A stretch of DNA of 38,730 nucleotides, taken from Prevotella sp. (lineage in GTDB: Bacteria; Bacteroidota; Bacteroidia; Bacteroidales; Bacteroidaceae). Numbering within the stretch: position 1 is the stretch's first letter; every line of letters begins with the position of its first letter. The notes beneath the pieces are model-generated. The model had not been told where the DNA came from and searched no databases. It saw only the letters and a program-made list of their open reading frames with translations. The stretch covers positions 1 through 38,730 of the forward strand of contig JAILPA010000163.1 of NCBI GenBank assembly GCA_024690505.1, in the 5' to 3' direction. The translations under genes were made by a program, and so were the position numbers. Positions 7,638-15,108 of this stretch are shown piece after piece.

Positions 7638-9845
7638 TTACTTCTTCATATTGGCGTTGAAAAAATTCACACACTGACGGAACAGATGATGGCGCGTGTT
7701 GCCGCCGTAGATGCTGTGATTGCGGTTGGTGTAGACCAGCTGACTGAAGTCCTTGTCGGCCTGCACCAGTGCCTCGGCATATTCAGCCGTATTCTGGTAA
7801 TGCACATTGTCATCAGCCAACCCATGACACATCAGCAGCGCACCATGAAGCTGTGAGGCGCGACGGATGGGATTGTCGTCGTAGCCCTTGGAATTCTCCT
7901 GCGGGGTGCGCATGTAGCGCTCGGTATAGACGGTGTCGTAGAAGCGCCAGTCGGTGGGAGGAGCAATGGCTATGCCGCAGCAGAACACTCCCCTACCCTC
8001 ACTCATCGACATGAGAGTGTTGAAACCGCCATACGACCATCCCCAGATGGCAATGCGGTCTTTGTCGACATATGTCTGGTGTCCCAGCCACAAGGCAGCC
8101 TCCACCTGGTCGCGGGCCTCCAGAAGGCCCAGCTGCAGATAGACGCATTTCTCGAACTCGGCGCCGCGGCCGCCTGTTCCACGTCCGTCGACACATGCCA
8201 CGATATACCCCTGCTGTGACAGATATTGTTCGAGGATAGCTCCTTGGCCGTTCATGCCAATGCCCCAGGCGTTCTTCACCTGCTGACTACCAGGGCCACC
8301 ATATTGGTACATGATGACGGGATAATGCTTCGAGGGGTCGAAACCTGCGGGTTTAACCATCCAACCGTTCAGCTGAACGCCTTCGCTCGTTGTAAAGGAA
8401 AAGAGCTCCTTGCGCCCCATATCATAGGAGGCATAGGTTGAAGCAAGACCTTTGTTGTCGACGAGTGCCTTCACCTGCTTGCCACCAGCTGAAGAACAGA
8501 GCGTGGTGACAGGAGGGGTGTTCAAGTCGCTACGGGTAAGCAGATAGTTCTTATAGTCGTTGGAGAAGATGGCAGAATGCCAGCCGCCAGCGGGTGTAAG
8601 ACAGTCGGTGCGACCATTGCGGTGGGACACATAGACCTTCTGCTCGGTAGCGGCACCGTCAGGACAGGCAGCAAAGAAGACGTCGCCCGTAGCCTCATCG
8701 TAGCCATAGAAGCTGGTCACCACGCCCTGTGTAACAGTGCGCTGCAACTGACCACCCAAGGAGTAGACGTAGATGCTGTTCTTGCCGCTGTGCTCACTGG
8801 TCAGCACGATGTGGGCTGCAGAAATCTGTGCATCGGAATAGCTATCTTCGTTGATGTACTTGTCCACCTTGTCATCGAGCGCCAACTGGCACACCGTCGA
8901 CATGGGGTTAGCCAGATAGAGACGCAGATTGTCCTGATGACGGTTAAGGGTGAAGACGGCCACCTTCGTTGGGTCGCTGGTAGACTTCAGACGGGGAATG
9001 TAGCCATCCACGTCGAGCGGCACCTGGAGGGTACGCGTCTGACGACTCTTGATATCGAAGCTCTTCACGCTCACCGTTGAGTTCTGCTGTCCAGCCTTGG
9101 GATACTTATAACAGAAGGAACCGGGATAAGCGGCATACTCCTCATGGCACGGCATCATGCCCTGGAACATGGTGATGGAATATTCCTTCACCTGCGACTC
9201 ATCATAGCGAATCCACACTAACTGCTGGGAGTCGGCAGTGAAAGCCATCGACTGACTGGTGGCAAACTCTTCCTCATTGACCCAGTCGGGTATACCGTTC
9301 AGCACCTTGCCACGCTCGCCATCTTTCGTTACCTGGCTCTCGGCATTGTTGTAGAGCAACTTCACCAGGAAGATGTTATTGTCGCGGACAAAAGCCACCA
9401 CATTGCCGTCGGGCGACCATAGGGGGGCCTGCTGAGGGCCACCGTCGCTCAAGGGCTCCAGTTTGTTGTTGGCTATCGTATATATATAATAGGTGGAGGT
9501 AAAGGAATGGCGGTAGATGCGTTCCGTCTGCGTCTGGATAAGCATACGACGCCCATCGGGGCTCATCAGGTAGCCATCAACCCGTCTGACATTCGCTCCA
9601 CGGGCCGTGGCAGCATCGAAGAGGACGCCCGTCTGCTGGCCATTCCTGAACGAGAACTTCAGAATGCGTTTGCCGTCGTCGGAGATTTGGGCATAACTCT
9701 CACCATCGACCAAAGCCTCGACAGCGGCCATCGCCTCGGCACGAAAGGTGCCGTCAGTAATATCTTTCAGCCTCAGCTGCTGGGCTGCAAGAGACGTTGA
9801 GACTGCTATGAACAAGAATGCACAAATCAATATTGTCTTTTTCAT
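7638..9845 (-). CDS. dipeptidyl peptidase IV (S9B serine peptidase)
   Basis: The 735-residue exported enzyme has a signal peptide (MKKTILICAFLFIAVSTSLA), a beta-propeller made of repeated WSPDG-type blades (for example QQAPLWSPDGNVVAFVRDN), and a C-terminal alpha/beta-hydrolase domain. The catalytic triad is visible: Ser604 in GWSYGGF, Asp678 in GLADDNVH and His710 in NRNHSIYGG. The segment APPTDWRFYDTVYTERYM is typical of DPP-IV, which removes X-Pro or X-Ala dipeptides from peptide N-termini in the periplasm. Length fits the family. The start at 9845 is chosen over 9875 because it begins the signal peptide and lies downstream of a good promoter. Confidence 0.95.
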   Translation of the reverse strand: MKKTILICAFLFIAVSTSLAAQQLRLKDITDGTFRAEAMAAVEALVDGESYAQISDDGKRILKFSFRNGQQTGVLFDAATARGANVRRVDGYLMSPDGRRMLIQTQTERIYRHSFTSTYYIYTIANNKLEPLSDGGPQQAPLWSPDGNVVAFVRDNNIFLVKLLYNNAESQVTKDGERGKVLNGIPDWVNEEEFATSQSMAFTADSQQLVWIRYDESQVKEYSITMFQGMMPCHEEYAAYPGSFCYKYPKAGQQNSTVSVKSFDIKSRQTRTLQVPLDVDGYIPRLKSTSDPTKVAVFTLNRHQDNLRLYLANPMSTVCQLALDDKVDKYINEDSYSDAQISAAHIVLTSEHSGKNSIYVYSLGGQLQRTVTQGVVTSFYGYDEATGDVFFAACPDGAATEQKVYVSHRNGRTDCLTPAGGWHSAIFSNDYKNYLLTRSDLNTPPVTTLCSSAGGKQVKALVDNKGLASTYASYDMGRKELFSFTTSEGVQLNGWMVKPAGFDPSKHYPVIMYQYGGPGSQQVKNAWGIGMNGQGAILEQYLSQQGYIVACVDGRGTGGRGAEFEKCVYLQLGLLEARDQVEAALWLGHQTYVDKDRIAIWGWSYGGFNTLMSMSEGRGVFCCGIAIAPPTDWRFYDTVYTERYMRTPQENSKGYDDNPIRRASQLHGALLMCHGLADDNVHYQNTAEYAEALVQADKDFSQLVYTNRNHSIYGGNTRHHLFRQCVNFFNANMKK

Positions 9846-9872
9846 CTTTGTTGGATCATTATTTATACTTTG

Positions 9873-9904
9873 CAAAATTAGGGGAAAAATTGCATCCCCG
9901 CAAA
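9873..9904 (-). promoter_or_regulatory. promoter of the DPP-IV gene
   Basis: TTTG (9901-9904) and TAATTTTG (9873-9880) on the minus strand are separated by exactly 20 bases. The spacer contains GGGGA and TCCCC as an inverted pair, which may be chance. Confidence 0.75.
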
Positions 9905-9933
9905 TAATACCTCGTTTTTTTTAGTAAATCGGC

Positions 9934-10497
9934 TTATTTCACCATCACACACATCATCGTCAGGTCGTCGTTAGGCTCGGCGCCGTCGCGATGACTGTCA
10001 ACCTCATGCTTCAGAATTTCTATCAACTGCTGTGCGGTGTCGAAGCGGGTATGCCGCAAGATGCTCAGCAGACGCTCATCGCCAAACTGTTCCTGCTGCT
10101 GGTTCTCGGCCTCATTCAGGCCATCGGTATAGATAAAAAGGGAGCGTCCCATCACGCTAGCAATCTCCTCTCCCTCGTACTCAAGGCCAGGGAAGAGACC
10201 GATAGGCGCATTGGGCACCTTCTCGAGAAAGTCGCCCTGATGGTCACCGCCGGCTATGATGGGAGGATTATGGCCTGCATTGCAAAAGTTCAGACGGCCC
10301 GTCTGCATATCCAGCAAACCCAGCTTGTCGAACTCCTGATTGATCATAAGCTGCATCAACAGCGAGTCCTCCTGGGTAGTGCTATATGTTTGTGTCTTAT
10401 TAATTGTTCCGCCGCCACAGGCTGGAAGAGCCAAACAAATGACTACTGCTGCTACCCAGGCTGACAAGTATCGAATGATGAGATTGGTTCTGTTCAT
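9934..10497 (-). CDS. lipoprotein-leader protein with a partial SpoIIE/PP2C-type phosphatase domain
   Basis: The 187-residue product has two unlike parts. Residues 1-28 (MNRTNLIIRYL, then VVICLALPAC) form a lipoprotein signal with a Cys after LPA. From about residue 58 the sequence is the C-terminal half of a SpoIIE/PP2C phosphatase: LLDMQTGRLNFCNAGHNPP, APIGLFPG, LFIYTDGLNEAENQ and DDLTMMCVMVK. The N-terminal half of the domain, with the first metal-binding D-x-SGHG motif, is absent, so catalysis is doubtful. SpoIIE domains normally act in the cytoplasm, so an export signal is odd. The likeliest explanation is a deletion that fused a lipoprotein gene start to a phosphatase gene end. It follows the sodium-pump genes and a broken short frame. 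Confidence 0.75.
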   Translation of the reverse strand: MNRTNLIIRYLSAWVAAVVICLALPACGGGTINKTQTYSTTQEDSLLMQLMINQEFDKLGLLDMQTGRLNFCNAGHNPPIIAGGDHQGDFLEKVPNAPIGLFPGLEYEGEEIASVMGRSLFIYTDGLNEAENQQQEQFGDERLLSILRHTRFDTAQQLIEILKHEVDSHRDGAEPNDDLTMMCVMVK

Positions 10498-10499
10498 AT

Positions 10500-10650
10500 C
10501 TATTGGGTTTCTAGTTGTGTGTACTTCAACTTCGCTTTGCTCTCCACATAGTACAGATAACTGCACAGCTGGTCGCCACGCAGTCTCTGTAAGAAGCCGT
10601 TCCTGCTGGGTGGCGCAGCCCATCACCAGCAGTAAGATAAAGAAAGCCAA
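10500..10650 (-). pseudogene. short lipoprotein-like gene with apparent frameshift
   Basis: A TTG six bases past the oadB stop opens a frame reading AFFILLLVMGCATQQER, which looks like a lipoprotein signal. Beyond about 10600 the next frame over (+1) reads FLQRLRGDQLCSYLYYVESK and continues to a TAG ending 2 bases before the ATG at 10497. That second frame has no start codon other than CTG and its tail looks protein-like. Joining the two by one frameshift gives a small lipoprotein of about 50 residues with normal operon spacing on both sides. Either the gene is broken or the sequence has a one-base error. Confidence 0.4.
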
Positions 10651-10656
10651 TCCCTG

Positions 10657-11808
10657 CTACGACAGGAATCCGAGCAATGCACCTGCTGCCACTGCCGAAC
10701 CAATGACGCCTGCCACGTTTGGGCCCATGGCGTGCATGAGCAGGAAGTTATGGCGGTCGTATTCCAGTCCAAGGTTGTGACTGATACGAGCAGCCATCGG
10801 CACGGCACTCACGCCGGCATTACCAATGAGCGGATTGATTTTCTTGTCCTTAGGCAGGAAGAGGTTCATCAGCTTCACGAAGAGCACACCACTGGCCGAG
10901 GCAATGGCAAAGGCGAAGGCACCGATGGCAAAGATAAAGACCGTGTTCAAGGTGAGGAACTCGCTGGCCTGTGTAGAGCAGCCAACAGTCAGACCCAGGA
11001 GCACGACCACAATGTCGTTCAGGGCGTTGCCTGCTGTCTTAGCAAGGCGTGTGGTCTTACCACTCTCTTTCAGCAGATTGCCGAAGAACAGCATTCCCAG
11101 CAGAGGCAGGGCTGAAGGCACGATGAACGTGGTAATAAGCAAGCCAATAATGGGGAACAGGATGCGTTCCGTCTGACTGACATTACGACCTGGCTTCATC
11201 TTGATGACGCGTTCTTTCTTCGTGGTAAGCAGTCGCATAATAGGCGGCTGGATAAGGGGCACGAGAGCCATATAGCTGTAGGCACACACGGCAATGGCAC
11301 CCATGAGGTTCGGACTCAGCTTCGACGAGAGGAAGATGGCCGTGGGACCATCGGCACCACCAATGATGGCAATGCCTGCTGCCTGGTTGGGCTCAAATCC
11401 AAAGGCCAGGGCTATCATGTAGGCACCGAAGATGCCAAACTGAGCGGCAGCACCGATGAGCATCAGCTTTGGATTGGCAAGAAGGGCCGAGAAGTCGGTC
11501 ATGGCACCAATACCGAGGAAGATAAGCGGTGGATACCATCCCTGGCGCACGCCCTGATAGAAGATGTTCAGCACGGAGTTGTCCTCGTAGAGACCAATCT
11601 CCAAACCTGCATCACCACGGAAAGGGATATTGCCCAGAATGATGCCAAGACCAATGGGCACCAGCAGCAGTGGCTCGAAATCTTTCTTGATGGCAAGATA
11701 GATGAAGAGCGCACCAACCGCTATCATAATCATGTTTCCCGTCGTAGCGTTGGCAAAGCCCGTGTACGTCAGGAATTCGTTGAAGTTCTCAGCTATGAAA
11801 TCGAACAT
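10657..11808 (-). CDS. oadB: sodium-pumping decarboxylase beta subunit (OadB/MmdB type)
   Basis: The 383-residue membrane protein is the sodium-translocating subunit of oxaloacetate or methylmalonyl-CoA decarboxylase. It decarboxylates carboxybiotin and exports sodium across the inner membrane. The sequence has about ten hydrophobic segments, the signature IIGGADGPTAIFLSSKL with the essential Asp, and the C-terminal GNAGVSAVPMAARISH and AMGPNVAGVIGSAVAAG blocks. It starts 6 bases after the biotin-carrier stop. In Bacteroidales this set usually serves methylmalonyl-CoA decarboxylation in propionate formation, but the substrate subunit is missing here, so the substrate is not proven. Confidence 0.95.
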   Translation of the reverse strand: MFDFIAENFNEFLTYTGFANATTGNMIMIAVGALFIYLAIKKDFEPLLLVPIGLGIILGNIPFRGDAGLEIGLYEDNSVLNIFYQGVRQGWYPPLIFLGIGAMTDFSALLANPKLMLIGAAAQFGIFGAYMIALAFGFEPNQAAGIAIIGGADGPTAIFLSSKLSPNLMGAIAVCAYSYMALVPLIQPPIMRLLTTKKERVIKMKPGRNVSQTERILFPIIGLLITTFIVPSALPLLGMLFFGNLLKESGKTTRLAKTAGNALNDIVVVLLGLTVGCSTQASEFLTLNTVFIFAIGAFAFAIASASGVLFVKLMNLFLPKDKKINPLIGNAGVSAVPMAARISHNLGLEYDRHNFLLMHAMGPNVAGVIGSAVAAGALLGFLS

Positions 11809-11814
11809 AATGCC

Positions 11815-12300
11815 CTACCCTATTGTGAGCAGCACAGCGCCTTCCATCACCGTGTCACCCGGTTTTACGATTATTGAAGTTACCTGACCGGCATACTCCG
11901 ACTCGATGTTATTCTGCATCTTCATGGCCTCGAGCACCAGCAGCGTGTCGCCGACATTCACCTGTTGTCCAACTTGCACCTTCACTTCGGTAATGGTGCC
12001 GGGCAGAGGAGCCTTCAGCGGTGCACCGGCGCCAGCGGGAACGGCAGCAGGGGCTGGTGCGGCAGCAGCAGGAGCTGGCTTGGGGGCTGCTGCGGGGGCC
12101 TGCGGTGCATTGGGGGCTGCAGCAGCAGGAGACTGAACCTTGGTGGCTGCCAAGGCGGGATGCTTAGCGGCATTGATGGGCTTCTGCATCTCTATCTCGA
12201 AAGGAATGCCATTGACATTTACCTTTGCTATTTTTCCTTCTACATGGGCGATTTCAACTTCATAGTCTACGCCTTTCACTTTATACTGATACTTTTTCAT
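11815..12300 (-). CDS. biotin carboxyl-carrier subunit of the sodium-pump decarboxylase
   Basis: The 161-residue protein has a short N-terminal beta-rich part, a flexible alanine/proline linker (roughly residues 50-95, with runs such as PAPAAAAPAPAAVPA) and a C-terminal biotinyl domain. The biotin-accepting lysine is Lys127 in LEAMKMQNN, 35 residues from the C-terminus as is standard. It carries CO2 from the carboxyltransferase to OadB. It sits between oadG (16 bases upstream) and oadB (6 bases downstream), so the three are one transcription unit. Confidence 0.95.
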   Translation of the reverse strand: MKKYQYKVKGVDYEVEIAHVEGKIAKVNVNGIPFEIEMQKPINAAKHPALAATKVQSPAAAAPNAPQAPAAAPKPAPAAAAPAPAAVPAGAGAPLKAPLPGTITEVKVQVGQQVNVGDTLLVLEAMKMQNNIESEYAGQVTSIIVKPGDTVMEGAVLLTIG

Positions 12301-12316
12301 AAGTCTTGTGGTTTAT

Positions 12317-13348
12317 TCAATGTAAATTTGGGGTCTTGGGGATGGAGGGGGCATTGTGGTCAGTAGGACGGAATGGATCGTGCCAATGTGTCATCTGACT
12401 GTACTCATCGTCCCAGTCGGTATCTTTCGACTTAATGGTGATGATGCCGCTCTCAACATCATGGACATCATCCTCATACTGTCGTAGGGCCATACCAATG
12501 ACGGCCATGTAGACCTCCATGTCAATGCCGCGCATGTCGAAGCCTTCTTGCAGGATGTTACTGGTCTTGTGGCCTATCTCAGCGGTCTTCTCCACGGTCT
12601 TGGTGATGGGCTTGATGGGCTGGGTATTAGCCACCTTCTTGGCCGTATCAAGATGGCGCATCAACATGCCGAAGAGTGTAAAGAACAGCCAGAGCAAGGC
12701 CAGGCACATGAAGACAATGCCCATTGCCATGATAGCCATGGCGAAACCGTGCGGGTCGTTCTTCTTGAACTTGTCCAGCCCCGTTTCTCTCACCTTTCCT
12801 TCCCCCACAGCATTCTCAATACCTGGCGTCACCTCATGGGGATTCTTCTTCGCCCACAGTCCGTTTTCTCCACGGGCAAAAGAGCAATCGGGCGCAAGTA
12901 CAGGCACGGTAACCGAGTCAATCAGCTCCACGCCATTTCCATTGTACAAAGCAATCCACACTGGCTCGCCGGCGGGAAGTTTCACTGACATGTGCAACTT
13001 TCCACGAGCTGGATTCGAGTTACAGAAGAGCATCAGGTGCTTCTTGCCACCCATCGCCATACGGTCGTCACCGCTGGGAATCATGCTCATACGGGCTATG
13101 CGGTCGGGAGCAGACATCTTCTGAAGCACGGTCTTGTCGGTGGTGATGAACATGCCGCGCACATTGTAAGTAGTGTACGATGTGTTCTCCAACTCAATCC
13201 ATGCTTCGCGCTGCCCAAACTCATCTACAATGCTAGTGGCATTGTTAGTAAGCACTTCGCTGATAACGATGTTCCTGGCCCCTTGGCCAAACACCGTTCC
13301 AGCTCCCAGTACCATCAATGCCCCTAACAGGAGTTTAGTTTTGTTCAT
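12317..13348 (-). CDS. OadG-family gamma subunit with N-terminal lamin-tail domain
   Basis: The 343-residue protein begins with a signal peptide (MNKTKLLLGALMVLGAGTVFG). Residues about 25-165 match a lamin-tail domain: NIVISEVLTNN, then EAWIELENTSYTTYNVRGM and a beta-rich run to WAKKNPHEVTPG. A membrane helix follows near residues 200-225 (AMAIMAMGIVFMCLALLWLFF), the OadG part that binds the other pump subunits. The tail holds VYMAVIGMALRQYEDDVHD and KSKDTDWDDEYSQMTHWHD, as seen in Bacteroidetes OadG-like proteins. Ordinary OadG is about 80 residues; here the lamin-tail domain would face the periplasm. It is first of the oadG/biotin-carrier/oadB set. Confidence 0.88.
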   Translation of the reverse strand: MNKTKLLLGALMVLGAGTVFGQGARNIVISEVLTNNATSIVDEFGQREAWIELENTSYTTYNVRGMFITTDKTVLQKMSAPDRIARMSMIPSGDDRMAMGGKKHLMLFCNSNPARGKLHMSVKLPAGEPVWIALYNGNGVELIDSVTVPVLAPDCSFARGENGLWAKKNPHEVTPGIENAVGEGKVRETGLDKFKKNDPHGFAMAIMAMGIVFMCLALLWLFFTLFGMLMRHLDTAKKVANTQPIKPITKTVEKTAEIGHKTSNILQEGFDMRGIDMEVYMAVIGMALRQYEDDVHDVESGIITIKSKDTDWDDEYSQMTHWHDPFRPTDHNAPSIPKTPNLH

Positions 13349-13389
13349 TGTTTTACGCGTATAATTATTTAAGTTTTAATCGTCTTCAG

Positions 13390-15090
13390 CTACCCACAGA
13401 AGAAAAGTACAATCAGCTGAGCGGTAAGTATTCGCAGGAACATCGAGAGCGGGTAAACCGTCGAATATCCTACGGCCGGCGCCTCCTTCGAGCAAATGGA
13501 ATTGCTATATGCCAGAGCAGGTGGATCGGTGTAAGTACCTGCCATCATGCCTGCTATCGTGAAATAATTGAAATGGAACTTCATTCGTGCGATTGTGCCT
13601 ACGATGAGTAATGGTATGATGGTGATAAGGAAGCCCGTGAGGACATAAAGATGACCGCCGTTGGCCACGGTGTCGAAGAAAGTTGCTCCTGCTTTGATGC
13701 CCACACTGGCAAGGAAGAGCACCAACCCTATCTCGCGCAGCATCATATTGGCCGACGTGGTGGTGTAGGTGACGAGCTTCACCTTATAGCCATAGCGTCC
13801 GATGAGGATAGCGATGATGAGCGGGCCACCAGCTATGCCAAGCTTCAAAGGCACAGGCATTCCCGGAATGGCCAGCGGCAGCGATCCGAATATGATGCCG
13901 AGGATGATGCCAACGAAGATGGTGGCAATGTTGGGCGCATCAAGACGCTTGATGCTGTTGCCCATCTTGGCTGCCACGCGGTCTACGGCATCTTCTTGGC
14001 CGACCACCATGATGCGGTCGCCCACCTGCAAGGGGAGCGAGGGTGAAGCAAATAGTTCCATGCCGTGACGAGTGACACGGGTGACGTTCACGCCGTAGAC
14101 ACTGCTGAAGTGCATCTGGCCAAACGACTTGCCGTTGATGCTCGAGTTGGTGACAAGAATGCGCTTCGACACCAGCGGCTGATCCTGCTGTTCAAAGTCG
14201 ATGTCGAGCTTGGGGCCAATGAAAGCCATGATGGCCTCCTGGTCGGCCTCGGCACAGACAATCAGCATCTGGTCGCCAAGATGGAACACGGTGTTGCGGT
14301 TGGGAATAGACAGCTCACCCTCGTGGACGATACGCGACACAACGAAGTCGCGGTTCAGGAAGTCGTGCACCTGCAGCAGCGTCTTCCCCTCCAGATATTT
14401 GTTCGTCACCTCAAGGTGCATCTTGTAAGGCTTCTGCGTAGCCTTGGCACCCTCCTGTTCTGACAGTTCCTTTTCTTCCTTCTCCAGACGTACCTTGCAG
14501 ATATAGCGCACCAGGATGATGGCGCCAATAATGCCCAGCACACCCAGCGGATAAGCGCAGGCATAGGCCGAGGCTATCTGCGGAGCATTATTGCCAAAGA
14601 CGGTTACCAGAGCCTCGTTGGCAGCACCCAGACCGGGGGTGTTGGTCACGGCTCCATAGAGTGTTCCCACCATCATGGGTAACGACGACTTGTCGCTGGT
14701 ATCGAAGAAAATGTATGTACACGCAAACATCACCAGGATGTTGAGCAAGATGGCCGTGGCTGCAAGGCCGTTGAGCTTGACGCCTGCTTTCCCGAAACTC
14801 TCAAAGAAGCCCGGCCCCACCTGAAGTCCTATCATAAAGACAAAGAGGATGAGGCCGAAGTCCTGTATGAACGTCAGTGTCTTCTCGGGTGCAGCAAACT
14901 CCGCATCGGAATAGACATGGTATAGATGTCCCAGTACAATGCCAGCGAAGAGCACGAAAGTCACACCAAGTGAGATGCCGGCCACCTTTATCTTGCCCAG
15001 GTACACGCCGAAGGCAATGACAATGGCATAGAGGAGGGCCACATGGGCAGGCGACTCAATATTGGTGAATAATGTCGACAACCAATCCAT
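13390..15090 (-). CDS. AspT/YidE/YbjL-family antiporter with two RCK_C domains
   Basis: The 566-residue membrane protein has two YidE/YbjL repeats, each with about five helices, flanking a central soluble region with two RCK_C (TrkA-C) domains (roughly residues 225-305 and 310-390). Conserved repeat motifs are [17 protein letters not shown] in the first half and [17 protein letters not shown] in the second. Glycine-rich ends [20 protein letters not shown] and [18 protein letters not shown] are also paired. AspT exchanges aspartate for alanine; other members are putative dicarboxylate or anion carriers. Location beside the sodium-pump decarboxylase suggests carboxylate traffic, but that is inference. 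It lies 18 bases after valS. Confidence 0.88.
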   Translation of the reverse strand: MDWLSTLFTNIESPAHVALLYAIVIAFGVYLGKIKVAGISLGVTFVLFAGIVLGHLYHVYSDAEFAAPEKTLTFIQDFGLILFVFMIGLQVGPGFFESFGKAGVKLNGLAATAILLNILVMFACTYIFFDTSDKSSLPMMVGTLYGAVTNTPGLGAANEALVTVFGNNAPQIASAYACAYPLGVLGIIGAIILVRYICKVRLEKEEKELSEQEGAKATQKPYKMHLEVTNKYLEGKTLLQVHDFLNRDFVVSRIVHEGELSIPNRNTVFHLGDQMLIVCAEADQEAIMAFIGPKLDIDFEQQDQPLVSKRILVTNSSINGKSFGQMHFSSVYGVNVTRVTRHGMELFASPSLPLQVGDRIMVVGQEDAVDRVAAKMGNSIKRLDAPNIATIFVGIILGIIFGSLPLAIPGMPVPLKLGIAGGPLIIAILIGRYGYKVKLVTYTTTSANMMLREIGLVLFLASVGIKAGATFFDTVANGGHLYVLTGFLITIIPLLIVGTIARMKFHFNYFTIAGMMAGTYTDPPALAYSNSICSKEAPAVGYSTVYPLSMFLRILTAQLIVLFFCG

Positions 15091-15108
15091 TGTGATAGCA
15101 ACAAGTTA

